Source of the DNA: Thermoplasmata archaeon | GTDB lineage: Archaea > Thermoplasmatota > Thermoplasmata > Thermoplasmatales > GCA-001856825 | Direction of reading: 5' to 3' | Length of the DNA: 49,246 nt | NCBI GenBank assembly: GCA_021787125.1 | Contig: JAJYMI010000089.1 | Span: forward strand, 1-49,246 | In this document: one piece after another, positions 39,041 to 48,507 of the stretch | Layout of the letters: each line of letters opens with the position of its first letter | Position numbering within the stretch: position 1 is the first letter of the stretch | The notes under the pieces: generated by a model | What the model saw: only the letters and a program-made list of their open reading frames with translations | What the model was told of the DNA's origin: nothing | Databases searched by the model: none | Made by a program: the position numbers and the translations under genes

Positions 39041-39463
39041 ATGGACGAATTTACAAAAGTGAAGGATCTCAACCAGGGATCCAAAAGAGTGACTGTTTTG
39101 GCAAAAGTTTTGAATGTTGGCGAAGCAAAAGACATACAGACAAGATACGGCGAACAGAAGAAAGTTACCGAGGCAGTCCTAGGCGACGAGACCGGAAAAG
39201 TGACTATGTCACTTTGGAATGAACAAGTGAGTCAGGTAGAGAACGGCGACAGTATTGTCGTAGAGAACGGGTACGTAAGCTTTGTTCGGGGACACATGAG
39301 ACTCAACGTCGGAAAATACGGAGCAATAAAGAAATCCGATTCCGCTGTTGATTCTGTCAATGAGTCTCTCGATATGAGCGAGAAAGAGTATCAGCCCGAC
39401 GAGGTCGACAGAAGACCTAGAAGAAGCTTTAACAACAACAGGAATTTTAGAAGCAGATTCTAA
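39041..39463 (+). CDS. ssb: Single-stranded DNA-binding protein, single OB fold (Sulfolobus SSB/RPA-like)
   Basis: VKDLNQGSKRVTVLAKVLNVGEAK...VLGDETGKVTMSLWNEQ...VENGYVSFVRGHMRLNVGKYG; acidic linker then basic Arg/Asn/Phe tail. Confidence 0.88.
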   Translation: MDEFTKVKDLNQGSKRVTVLAKVLNVGEAKDIQTRYGEQKKVTEAVLGDETGKVTMSLWNEQVSQVENGDSIVVENGYVSFVRGHMRLNVGKYGAIKKSDSAVDSVNESLDMSEKEYQPDEVDRRPRRSFNNNRNFRSRF

Positions 39464-40089
39464 AGGGAGTAATTTTTCTCAATTATTCCCACACAAAATT
39501 TTCTTTTTTTATCTTTAATTACTATTTCCTCAATGTCAAGTTCCATTTCGAAGATTATGTCATATATTCTCTTCAAGCTGGGGAAGTCGCAGATCTTACA
39601 GTCTAATGGCTCTTTTAACGCTATTTCATCATTTCCGTAATTGAATGAATTCAACTGATAGCGCTGGCAGTTGCTGCCGTACTTGAGTAACACGTTACTA
39701 TTTGTCAACACCTCTACCTTTTCATCGAGCCTTCTCGCTAAAGACGGCAATCCAGTATAATTGTTCTTGAACGTCTTGATGTGGCAGGTCTTGCAGAGTG
39801 TTATGAGGTTCCTGGTGGAATCCGAACCGCCGGCTATCCTTGGTAAGATGTGATGGACTTCAACTTCTACCCTCAGTCTATCGACTCCGTCTTTGTTTTC
39901 AGAAATCATCGGAGATTTCCCACAAATTCTACACTTGTACTCGTCTCTTTCTAGTACAATCAGCTTAGCGGTATTCCAGGGGATACTCGATTCCTCTGAA
40001 GATCCATCTTTATAGTAATCGTAGACTTCTCCGCGGTGAGAATACTTTCTATTCAGTCTCTCTAGTCTATCTCCAACGTCAATCTTCAT
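39460..40089 (-). CDS. HNH endonuclease-domain protein
   Basis: CRICGKSP...VEVHHILPRIAGGSDSTRNLITLCKTCHIKTF HNH plus CxxC pairs. Confidence 0.9.
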   Translation of the reverse strand: MKIDVGDRLERLNRKYSHRGEVYDYYKDGSSEESSIPWNTAKLIVLERDEYKCRICGKSPMISENKDGVDRLRVEVEVHHILPRIAGGSDSTRNLITLCKTCHIKTFKNNYTGLPSLARRLDEKVEVLTNSNVLLKYGSNCQRYQLNSFNYGNDEIALKEPLDCKICDFPSLKRIYDIIFEMELDIEEIVIKDKKRKFCVGIIEKNYSL

Positions 40090-40253
40090 CGTAATTCCTG
40101 AATTGTGATTGCATAGTTAACACAATAATAAGACATTTCATGCCTGATCAAGAAATATGGACACACGCAAGGATCGTCCCTATTTGCGCAAGCGTTAGTC
40201 TCAAATCTTAAAGCTAGATTTAATTACTAGTTTATATAACTGGTTGAAAAAGA

Positions 40254-40934
40254 GTGAGCTTCTCAATCTCCGGAATAATCGCGTACATACTTCAAGAATC
40301 CTACTCCATTATGGGTACTCTGGGGCCTACAGGAGTATTCCTATTGATGGTCCTTGAAGGAGTGGGGTTACCATTCCCTTCCGAAGTCATCATGGTTTTC
40401 GGGGGATTTCTGTCAACGGGTAATATCTCTCTGTTTGTGATTTTTGCCCTAGCTGGGTCAATTGGAGGGTTTGTAGGAAACGTGATACTGTTCTACATAG
40501 CTGTTTTCGGAGGAAGGCCATTAATACTTTATCTTGGCAGGTACGCGGGTCTCAAGGAGGAACACCTCATCAAGACAGAGAAATGGTTTGACGCTAGGGG
40601 AGAGTGGACTGTGTTCTTCGGCAGATTCGTTCCGGGTTTCAGATCGTACATGAGCATTCCCGCTGGTATCTCTAGGATGAACATCACGAAGTTTTCGATA
40701 TTCACATTCGCAGGTTCACTCATCTGGTCTACAGCCCTTGCCGCCGGAGGCTATGCTCTGGGGAAATCGTGGGACAGACTGGTTCCAATTGTGACCAATG
40801 TTGGACTCTATTTCTTAGCAATTTTCATCGTTGCTTTCGTCTCTTACTTCTTATATCGCTACTACACTAACAAGCGTGCGAATGAAAAAGGTACTTCATC
40901 AGATCCAACCGAAACGCCAAACAGCAAGAAGTGA
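40254..40934 (+). CDS. DedA/SNARE-associated (VTT domain) family membrane protein
   Basis: LEGVGLPFPSEVIMVFGGFL...GRFVPGFRSYMSIPAGISRMN. Start (GTG 40254) uncertain; ATG at 40311 is an alternative. Confidence 0.9.
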   Translation: MSFSISGIIAYILQESYSIMGTLGPTGVFLLMVLEGVGLPFPSEVIMVFGGFLSTGNISLFVIFALAGSIGGFVGNVILFYIAVFGGRPLILYLGRYAGLKEEHLIKTEKWFDARGEWTVFFGRFVPGFRSYMSIPAGISRMNITKFSIFTFAGSLIWSTALAAGGYALGKSWDRLVPIVTNVGLYFLAIFIVAFVSYFLYRYYTNKRANEKGTSSDPTETPNSKK

Positions 40935-40993
40935 CCCCATCACTCCAGTACCAATCTCGGATTAAACTGACCGCAGGTGGTGGCTATCTCTTC

Positions 40994-41638
40994 CTAGAGA
41001 ACTCCGAATGAAATGAAAAAGTAGGCGACAAGTACTGCCGCTATGCTGAACGTGATTCCCCAGTACATCTTGTTCCATGCGAAGACTTTGCTCCCGTCAA
41101 GTGGCGGTATAGGAACGAGATTGAACAGACCGAGCCAGAGATTTATGTAGACCAAGAAGAAGACGGCGGCGAAGACATTTATAGGCATCGAGACGAACAG
41201 CAAGATTGGAAGAAGTGCAATTCCCATCACCAGATTCGCTATCGGACCAGCAAGTGCAATCTTACCTTCCCTGATTGGGTTCCTATAGCTAGCAAAGTAA
41301 ACTGCACCCGGAAGTGCAAACAGAAAACCTATGAGGCCAGTGATTATAGTTAGAACCAATCCCATCGGCCACATTCGAAATTCAGACCAAGCACCATAGT
41401 GTATAGCAGTGAATTTGTGGCTCATCTCGTGTATAAGGAAGGCAGTTATGGTCATCAAGAAACCAATCGCTAGAGCGACCAATAATGCCGGGTGGACGGT
41501 GACTCCATTGACTCTGAAAGATGACCGGACTATAATCAGAAACAAGGCCACAGAAAGCGTGACAACCGAAATAGCAATATCTTGTAACTCCTTCTTCGAG
41601 AAGTTGCTTTTCTTGTAAGTAACTGTGTATGTGGCCAT
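40994..41638 (-). CDS. Site-2-protease-like M50 family membrane metalloprotease (short form)
   Basis: LIHEMSHKFTAIHYGA (HExxH), NLVPIPPLDGSKVFAW. Confidence 0.9.
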   Translation of the reverse strand: MATYTVTYKKSNFSKKELQDIAISVVTLSVALFLIIVRSSFRVNGVTVHPALLVALAIGFLMTITAFLIHEMSHKFTAIHYGAWSEFRMWPMGLVLTIITGLIGFLFALPGAVYFASYRNPIREGKIALAGPIANLVMGIALLPILLFVSMPINVFAAVFFLVYINLWLGLFNLVPIPPLDGSKVFAWNKMYWGITFSIAAVLVAYFFISFGVL

Positions 41639-41724
41639 CTGTCCTAGAGTAGAATTAGCATATTAAACCTGATTAGTCACATTGGGAAATACAGGGTCGT
41701 CCTCGCAAGATATTTATTAAATAA

Positions 41725-42618
41725 TTGAGTGAGTCATTCATGGAGAAAGCAGGAATGATCAGTAGGATATGGCCAATAGTCTTGACTGGATTGGTACTGA
41801 TCGCCATTGTTTTCTTCCTAACGAAAGTAGTTTCAATAATACCACTCACTTACAGGCCCTATACAGGCGACATTCAAGCTCTTCTCTTCGGAATCATTCT
41901 TTACATAGTACTGAGATTCATTCTCAAGACTCTTCAAGCTGCCCTTGAACGGAGAATTCAGAAGAAGTACGTGCGACCTTTGATATTCCTGGTATCAATC
42001 GTTGGGTACTTTGTAATTCTTCTCGCCATCCTTGCGCTGCTAGGAGTTGACCTAAGCTCGATAATTCTAGGCAGCGCATTTGCAGGTGCCATAATAGGAC
42101 TCGCAGCACAACAGATCCTTTCAAATTTCTTCAGCGGGATACTGCTGATCTGGTCAAGACCGTTTGTTCCAGGAGACTACATCGAGTTCAACTCGTGGCA
42201 GTATTCCTACATGCTTCCATCCTACCCTCCAAAATATCTGTCCAGAGACGAGTTCAGGTGGAAGATTTCAGGTAAAGTTGATGACATTTCGATGAACTTC
42301 ACAACCATTATCGAAGATGATGGGACCGTTCTTAAGCTACCAAACAGTATAATGATTCAGGGGGCAACCACAGTAAATCCAATAAGAAACAAGATACAAG
42401 TGAGGACCGAGCTGATGAAGAACGTTGACTATGAAGAACTTAAAAAGAATGTCGAATCCATAGCTTCTAAGATCAGGGAAATAACAGATTTCAGGACGAG
42501 CGTAGAGGAGATTGGAAGGGAGACCTACCTTGTGAAAATCACTCTTAGGGTCACCGGTGAAGATTCGGAAGGAATCAGGGCGAGGTTCATGGAAAGCCTG
42601 CTCGCTGCTGGAAGATGA
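41725..42618 (+). CDS. MscS-family mechanosensitive ion channel
   Basis: GSAFAGAIIGLAAQQILSNFFSGILLIWSRPFVPGDYIEF; LKLPNSIMIQGATTVNP. Confidence 0.93.
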   Translation: MSESFMEKAGMISRIWPIVLTGLVLIAIVFFLTKVVSIIPLTYRPYTGDIQALLFGIILYIVLRFILKTLQAALERRIQKKYVRPLIFLVSIVGYFVILLAILALLGVDLSSIILGSAFAGAIIGLAAQQILSNFFSGILLIWSRPFVPGDYIEFNSWQYSYMLPSYPPKYLSRDEFRWKISGKVDDISMNFTTIIEDDGTVLKLPNSIMIQGATTVNPIRNKIQVRTELMKNVDYEELKKNVESIASKIREITDFRTSVEEIGRETYLVKITLRVTGEDSEGIRARFMESLLAAGR

Positions 42619-42705
42619 CTATTCATTATTTGCTCTTCAATACTGTAAAAAACTAACAAAATCTTTTATCCAATATTGATAATCGGTTTAGGGAGTGGAA
42701 AATGT

Positions 42706-43365
42706 ATGGTTAAGTTAACGTGGTATGGACATGCCGCATGGCAGATAGACTTTCAAGAAACGGTCGTCCTGGTTGATCCCTTTCTGAGAAACAATCCAAA
42801 ATCACCAATAAAGCCCGAGGACCTAAAAAAAATCGACTTTGTTGTTGTTACCCACAATCACGATGATCACTTGGGTGATGCGTTTGAGATCACAAAGAAT
42901 AAGGGTGCTAAACTCGTTTCGATGTTTGAGAACGTACTGCCCGCCTCGAAGGAGAACATTCCAGACGAGAATCTGATGGGAATGAACATTGGAAACCAGG
43001 TTGATTTCGGGAAGGTAAAGATCGGCCTGGTCCCTGCTGTGCACAGCGGGAACTGTGCAGGTGCAGTAATAACTGCAGATGGAGTGACAATATATCACGC
43101 TGGTGACACCGGTCTCTTCGGGGACATGAAGCTGATCGGACAAATGTACAGGCCAAAAGTCTCACTGCTGCCAACAGGTGGTTTTTTCACAATGGGACCA
43201 AAAGAAGCAGCGATGGCCGCGAGGATGATTGGATCAGAGATAGTCATTCCAATGCACTATGGGACTTTCCCACCCATAGACTCGAATCCCAATGAGCTTC
43301 GGACTGCGTTAGGAGAGGAGTTCAAGGTGCCCATTCTCAAACCTGGCGAGTCGTTCATGGTTTAG
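42706..43365 (+). CDS. UPF0173 family metal-dependent hydrolase (metallo-beta-lactamase fold)
   Basis: WYGHAAWQIDF, VVTHNHDDHLGDA, IYHAGDTGLFGDMKLIG, PMHYGTFPPID. Start taken at ATG 42706. Confidence 0.93.
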   Translation: MVKLTWYGHAAWQIDFQETVVLVDPFLRNNPKSPIKPEDLKKIDFVVVTHNHDDHLGDAFEITKNKGAKLVSMFENVLPASKENIPDENLMGMNIGNQVDFGKVKIGLVPAVHSGNCAGAVITADGVTIYHAGDTGLFGDMKLIGQMYRPKVSLLPTGGFFTMGPKEAAMAARMIGSEIVIPMHYGTFPPIDSNPNELRTALGEEFKVPILKPGESFMV

Positions 43366-43399
43366 GCAAAGAATAAATTTCATAACATCCTATTCTGTC

Positions 43400-44341
43400 G
43401 TGTCCAGCGGATACTATCTTGGTTTCGACGTCGGGGGAACAAAGATCACTGCCGTTCTGGCGTCAAGAGAAGGAAAGATAAAGAAGAGGATCGAGGCCAA
43501 GACAAGAAAATTGAAGGGGGTCACTGACCTAATAAATCAAATTCATACTCTCGGCGAACAGTTCGATAACTTCGACGACATTGGGGTGATTTTTCCAGCT
43601 CCTATCTCAAGCAAGGGGATCTCGCTTTTCGCACCGAACCTGATGGGATGGAACGAAGTTAACGTCAAAGAAAGGCTTGAAAGAGCATTTCAGAGAGATG
43701 TCTTTGTTGACAACGACGCAACCGCTCAGGCAATTTCTGTAAAGTTGTTTGATAAAGGGAGGAAATACGGGAACTTTATCTATCTCGTAGTCGGAACTGG
43801 CATCGGTGGAGGGATATTCATCGACAACAAGATCTATAGAGGCGGTAATGGCTATGCCGGTGAACTCGGTCACACGGTAATTCTGACTAATGGTCCAGTG
43901 TGTGGCTGTGGAAGAAGAGGATGTATCGAATCTCTTGCTTCCGGGCGTGCCATGGCAAGGAGAGCAACAGAGAATTCCAAAGAGATTAGAAATTCTCCAT
44001 TCTTGTCATCAATACCACTAGAGAGATTGTCGGCTGAAGACCTCTTCAGCGGCAGGGAAATGGGAGACCCTTTTTGCACCTTGCTGGTAGATGAATCAAT
44101 TTATTATCTCTCAGTCGCAATTGCAAACTACATTAACGAGTTCGATCCAGAGGCAATATTTCTAGGAGGGGGGCTCATGAAGAACGATCCGTCGTTGATT
44201 TCGGAACTTAAAGAGTCAGTCGAAAATGAGTCAGGCAAATATTCAAGAAATGTACCGATCATAAAGGTAGCAGACCGTACGGTAGAACTTGCACCAATTG
44301 CTCTTTCTGTCTACGAGTCTACCAATCACACACCTGACTGA
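43400..44341 (+). CDS. ROK-family sugar kinase (glucokinase-like)
   Basis: YLGFDVGGTKITAVLA; VDNDATAQAI; VVGTGIGGGIFID; ELGHTVI; CGCGRRGCIESLASG zinc motif. Confidence 0.9.
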   Translation: MSSGYYLGFDVGGTKITAVLASREGKIKKRIEAKTRKLKGVTDLINQIHTLGEQFDNFDDIGVIFPAPISSKGISLFAPNLMGWNEVNVKERLERAFQRDVFVDNDATAQAISVKLFDKGRKYGNFIYLVVGTGIGGGIFIDNKIYRGGNGYAGELGHTVILTNGPVCGCGRRGCIESLASGRAMARRATENSKEIRNSPFLSSIPLERLSAEDLFSGREMGDPFCTLLVDESIYYLSVAIANYINEFDPEAIFLGGGLMKNDPSLISELKESVENESGKYSRNVPIIKVADRTVELAPIALSVYESTNHTPD

Positions 44342-44414
44342 GGCCAATTTTCGATATTCAGACTGACGGTTCTTACAGCTAGCTCGGTTGAGAAATGTTT
44401 TTAGACATAGTTCA

Positions 44415-45605
44415 ATGAATATCCATATGACACGAATTAAAGATATTGAAATTATGGAACTGGGGGAGGAGGGTGAAAAATCCAGTCCATGGAGTTCTAC
44501 AATACTAGTTCTGAAGTTGGTCACAAGCGATGGAGAAATAGGTTATGGGGAAGCGCCGACCACTCTGATGACTAGACCAGTTTATGAGGAGATGAGGGAG
44601 GTCGGAAGGGTATTCTTGAACAAAGAGATCGAGGAGATAAGAAGGAATTACCTAGAGTTCTACAAGCACTCCTTTTACCTTCCAGTTTCCATGGAATCTA
44701 CCGCAGCACTGAGTGCTTTTGAAATCGCTTCTTGGGACGCAGTAGGCAAGGAATATGGTGCTCCCATCTACGATTTGCTGGGGGGGAAAGTGAGAGACAA
44801 TGTGAGGGCTTATGCAAACGGCTGGTATGATAACTGCATCTCCCCTCAAGATTTTCTCACCAAGGCGAAAGAAGTGGAACGCCTCGGATTTACGGCTGCA
44901 AAGTTCGATCCATTTGGTCCCAATTATGATAAGATAAATGGGGAAGGGGTGGGTAAAGCAAGGAAAATAATAGAGGCTCTAAAGGACCGAACAAAGCTGG
45001 ACCTGATGGTCGAATGCCATGGCAGATTTTCTGCAAATTCTGCAATCCGCGTGGCGGAGGGCATCGAGGATCTCGAACCATTTTTTGTCGAGGAACCAGT
45101 TCATCCGGATCAGTTCTCCGGACTCAAGAGGTTAAGGGAACGAACGGACGTAAGGATAGCTCTCGGTGAAAGAGTACTAAACAAGAATCTCTTTTTGCCC
45201 TATTTGACGGCAGATTTGGTCGATGTGATTCAGCCAGATGTAACGAACGTTGGAGGTATAATTCAGGGGAGAGAGTCTGCCTCACTCGCTGATTCATTTG
45301 GAGTGGAAGTGGCATATCATAATGCCTTTGGGCCCATCCAAACCGCGGCCACCCTACATCTGGACTACAACATTCCAAACTTCCTGATTCAGGAGAGTTT
45401 TGAAAAGTTTTGGCCTAAATGGAAGAAGAGTCTCGTGAAATCAGGTTACAAATTGGAGGGTGGTAATTTTACTTTGAGTGGAAAACCGGGTCTGGGTATA
45501 GAGATTGACGAAAAGGTCCTAAAAGAATACAAGACGGATAGAATTGAGCCCTTCAACCCAGATGAGCCACCGTGGGTAGTCAAAGGCACGTTCACGAAGG
45601 GATGA
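44415..45605 (+). CDS. Enolase-superfamily sugar acid dehydratase (gluconate/galactonate dehydratase-like)
   Basis: AFEIASWDAVGKEYGAPIYDLLGGKVRDNVRAYANGWY; VECHGRF; VEEPVHPDQ; ALGERV; AYHNAFGPIQTAATLHLD. Start taken at ATG 44415. Confidence 0.9.
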   Translation: MNIHMTRIKDIEIMELGEEGEKSSPWSSTILVLKLVTSDGEIGYGEAPTTLMTRPVYEEMREVGRVFLNKEIEEIRRNYLEFYKHSFYLPVSMESTAALSAFEIASWDAVGKEYGAPIYDLLGGKVRDNVRAYANGWYDNCISPQDFLTKAKEVERLGFTAAKFDPFGPNYDKINGEGVGKARKIIEALKDRTKLDLMVECHGRFSANSAIRVAEGIEDLEPFFVEEPVHPDQFSGLKRLRERTDVRIALGERVLNKNLFLPYLTADLVDVIQPDVTNVGGIIQGRESASLADSFGVEVAYHNAFGPIQTAATLHLDYNIPNFLIQESFEKFWPKWKKSLVKSGYKLEGGNFTLSGKPGLGIEIDEKVLKEYKTDRIEPFNPDEPPWVVKGTFTKG

Positions 45606-46225
45606 ATTCTTTGAAGTTTTACGACCTTTCAGTTCCAATCGCGGATGGTATGCCATATTTCAAGGGGGATCCTGTTCCTGAGATAAGGCAGTTCAGGAGA
45701 ATAGATGTTGACGGATACAACGTAAAAGAAATGAAAATTGGAACACACACAGGGACGCACCTGGATGCTCCTGCGCACTTCATTAAGAATGGGAAAACGA
45801 TAGATCGACTCGAACTGGGAGACCTGCAAGGAAGCGCTACGTGTGTTCCATATGACCCAAAGAAGGGGTTGCGACTCCCAGAGGAGCACTACGATGTCAT
45901 TTTTCTTTATACGGGATACAATAATGGATGGGGCAAGATCAAGATTTTCGAAAATTTCAGCTACATAGACAAGGAGGATGCAGAACTCCTCAAGAGCTAC
46001 GGACCAAAGCTCGTTGGAATAGACTCCCCGTCCGCTGAAGTGCAGAATTCGAAGGGGTTCGAAACACACCACATCCTGCTGGGCAGCTCAATACCCATCG
46101 TCGAAAATCTAAACTCTTTGACACTATCCTATCTGGTAAACCGTAAATTTTCAGTCCAGGTCATTCCCATTCTTGTCCAGGATGGAGATGGGGCTCCAGC
46201 CAGGGTCATTGCAATGGAGGGATAG
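45602..46225 (+). CDS. Cyclase-family (kynurenine formamidase-like) metal-dependent hydrolase
   Basis: IGTHTGTHLDAPAHFIKNGKTIDRL (HxGTHxDxPxH motif), LVGIDSPSAEV. ATG 45602 overlaps the dehydratase TGA. Confidence 0.9.
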   Translation: MNSLKFYDLSVPIADGMPYFKGDPVPEIRQFRRIDVDGYNVKEMKIGTHTGTHLDAPAHFIKNGKTIDRLELGDLQGSATCVPYDPKKGLRLPEEHYDVIFLYTGYNNGWGKIKIFENFSYIDKEDAELLKSYGPKLVGIDSPSAEVQNSKGFETHHILLGSSIPIVENLNSLTLSYLVNRKFSVQVIPILVQDGDGAPARVIAMEG

Positions 46226-46227
46226 AT

Positions 46228-47295
46228 TTGAAAGCGATCACTACTATTCCGCCGGGAGGCGGTGTCAAACTCTCTCAAGTAAGTCTAGAAAATACAAAGG
46301 GGGTCAGAGTCAAGACATACCGCACAGGCATATGCGGGACGGATAAGGAAATAGCACAGGGAAAATTGACCTTTGCGAGGCCAGAAATTGGGAGCTCTCT
46401 TGTCATGGGACACGAAGCTGTTGGAATCATAGCCGAATCTGTCGAAGATTCCACTTTCAAGGAGGGAGACATTGTGGTACCTATGGTCAGGCGACCAGGA
46501 GGGTGTAGAATGTGCAGATTAGGACGACAGGACTACTGTGAGGACGGTGACTTCGTTGAAGCCGGAATAAGAGGCAAGAATGGTTTCATGAGAGAGGAGT
46601 TCATCGATGATCCTAGATTCCTGGTGAAGGTAGATAACCCCTCGATCCGAGACCTGGCAGTCCTAACCGAGCCGTTAAAAAACGTAATGAAGATGGAAGA
46701 GACTTTCCAGTTCCTCAGAACTAGAATACCTTGGTACTGCGAAGATTCGACGCTTTCGTGTAAGAATATGTATGTTTTTGGAACCGGAACGGAGGGTCTG
46801 TTGATATCGATCGTCTTCAAGTCACTGGGTATGAATGTCGTTGCGGTCAACAGGCATCCTCTTAGTGAGAACGTAATGGATTTCCTTGATAGGAACAGGA
46901 TAGATTATCTCGATACCTCATCAGAGAAACTCGACGCCAAGGTCAAAGACCTACCAATGGATGCAGCCATCGATGCAGTGGGAGCGATGGATGTTTTGAA
47001 AGAGATAACGGACAACGTAAGTAACAACGGGATTGCGATAATGTTCGGTACGAGTGGCCAGCTTCCTTCTCACAACTTTGACGTGTTGGAACGAATAGTT
47101 GATAGAAATATAGTAGTGGTCGGTAGCGTCGATGGTGCTAAGAACCACTATGCAGAGGCAATTGATTTCATAGAGACTCACGGAAAGGCAATGCAGATGG
47201 ACAGGATCATCACAGGAAAATATCAACCGGAGGAGCTGAATATATTTACAGAGAAGGAAAAAGGGGAGATAAAAAAAGTAATAGCTTGGTCGTGA
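46228..47295 (+). CDS. gdh: Glucose 1-dehydrogenase (zinc-dependent MDR family, archaeal)
   Basis: YRTGICGTDKEIAQGKL, VMGHEAVGII, GGCRMCRLGRQDYC, LTEPLKNVMKM, VVAVNRHPL. Confidence 0.9.
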   Translation: MKAITTIPPGGGVKLSQVSLENTKGVRVKTYRTGICGTDKEIAQGKLTFARPEIGSSLVMGHEAVGIIAESVEDSTFKEGDIVVPMVRRPGGCRMCRLGRQDYCEDGDFVEAGIRGKNGFMREEFIDDPRFLVKVDNPSIRDLAVLTEPLKNVMKMEETFQFLRTRIPWYCEDSTLSCKNMYVFGTGTEGLLISIVFKSLGMNVVAVNRHPLSENVMDFLDRNRIDYLDTSSEKLDAKVKDLPMDAAIDAVGAMDVLKEITDNVSNNGIAIMFGTSGQLPSHNFDVLERIVDRNIVVVGSVDGAKNHYAEAIDFIETHGKAMQMDRIITGKYQPEELNIFTEKEKGEIKKVIAWS

Positions 47296-47317
47296 TTCAC
47301 TCTCCAGGAGCTAAAGC

Positions 47318-48496
47318 TTGAAGAGTGGTCTTCGAAACATCTACATCTACACTTTCTTTTACTCATTTCTCCTCCTAAATCCAATCTGGGTATTGTACCT
47401 CTTAAATTTGGGGTATAGCATTTTTTATGTGACCATACTAGACGTGGTATTCTATATCACAATCGTCTTGGCCAGCATTCCTATGGGTAGAATCACCGAC
47501 TCCATAGGAAGAAGAAATGCACTCTTCATATCCTCAATTCTGACGGGCATCGGGATAATATTCTTCGGCCTGTTTCAGTCGTTTCTTGGCATTGCCATCA
47601 GCTATGCGGTCTGGGGAATAGGTGTGGCGATAAACAACAGTGCTCTAGAGAGTGTCAGTTTCGAATACTCCAAGTCCCACGATTTGAGATACCTCCAGCT
47701 CATCGGTATGGTCAATTTTATTTCTGCAGTATCAGTTGCGGTGGCGTCGCTTCTTGGGGGGTACATGGGGGAATACACGGGACTTCGGATCGTGGTATTT
47801 GCCACAGGAGTGATGGTCCTGCTTTCCTCTTTCTATACACTCAAACTGAGAGAGAGAAAGAGGGAAAATGCCCATGGTACCTTGGTTCTAAAACTCGGAA
47901 ATTATGTAAGAGATAGGAGGATCATGAGCATAATTCTGCTTCGAGTTGCACTCTTACTGAACTTCAACATGATGATCATATTCAAACAGCCCTACTACAA
48001 AGAAATGGGGATAGGGACCGGGTTGATAGGAGTGATTTTCTTCGCAGATGTTCTCCTGAGGGGACTGGCGTCGCTCAGCACACAAAGGCTCGCATTCATC
48101 GCAAAGAACAGGTTTTTTGCTATGCTTCTTTTCACTTCCCTTACCTTCTTCACGATATACATCCCGGGTTTAGTTGAGAATCTCGCATCGTTGGCTTTCC
48201 TGATACTCAATTCGATAATATTTGGTTTCTATTCGAACATCCTGAGCGAGGAGGTAAACGTCATGGTTCCCTCAGAAGTGAGGGCTACGGTGCTATCCGT
48301 AATTTTCCTCGTCAGCGCACTCTTTACTGCCCTTGCAGAGCCTTTTCTGGGTTATTCGGCTTCAGTTATAGGCTTGGAAAAGACTCTCCTGATCTTCAGT
48401 GCAATATTTCTGATAATCTCAACGGCAGCAATATTTATTCATATACTTGGCAGGGAGAACAGTAACTTCAAGCTGGTCTCGACCAATGATAGATAG
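47318..48496 (+). CDS. MFS transporter
   Basis: About 12 TM segments; loop 2-3 motif PMGRITDSIGRRNALFIS. Confidence 0.9.
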   Translation: MKSGLRNIYIYTFFYSFLLLNPIWVLYLLNLGYSIFYVTILDVVFYITIVLASIPMGRITDSIGRRNALFISSILTGIGIIFFGLFQSFLGIAISYAVWGIGVAINNSALESVSFEYSKSHDLRYLQLIGMVNFISAVSVAVASLLGGYMGEYTGLRIVVFATGVMVLLSSFYTLKLRERKRENAHGTLVLKLGNYVRDRRIMSIILLRVALLLNFNMMIIFKQPYYKEMGIGTGLIGVIFFADVLLRGLASLSTQRLAFIAKNRFFAMLLFTSLTFFTIYIPGLVENLASLAFLILNSIIFGFYSNILSEEVNVMVPSEVRATVLSVIFLVSALFTALAEPFLGYSASVIGLEKTLLIFSAIFLIISTAAIFIHILGRENSNFKLVSTNDR

Positions 48497-48507
48497 GTTC
48501 GAACCTA
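48494..48507. repeat. 14-bp perfect palindrome TAGGTTCGAACCTA containing both convergent stop codons
   Basis: TAG (48494-48496) is the MFS stop; CTA (48505-48507) is the complement of the DUF309 stop. Confidence 0.75.

Noticed and set aside
30101-41638. Two M50 proteases as a possible regulated-proteolysis signalling pair
   Set aside because: They are 9 kb apart, belong to different S2P subtypes (PDZ-containing and short) and have no visible substrate or anti-sigma-like neighbour.
48496-48505. GGTTCGAACC resembling a tRNA T-arm
   Set aside because: No acceptor, D-arm or anticodon arm on either strand; it falls between two convergent genes and is explained as part of a short palindrome.
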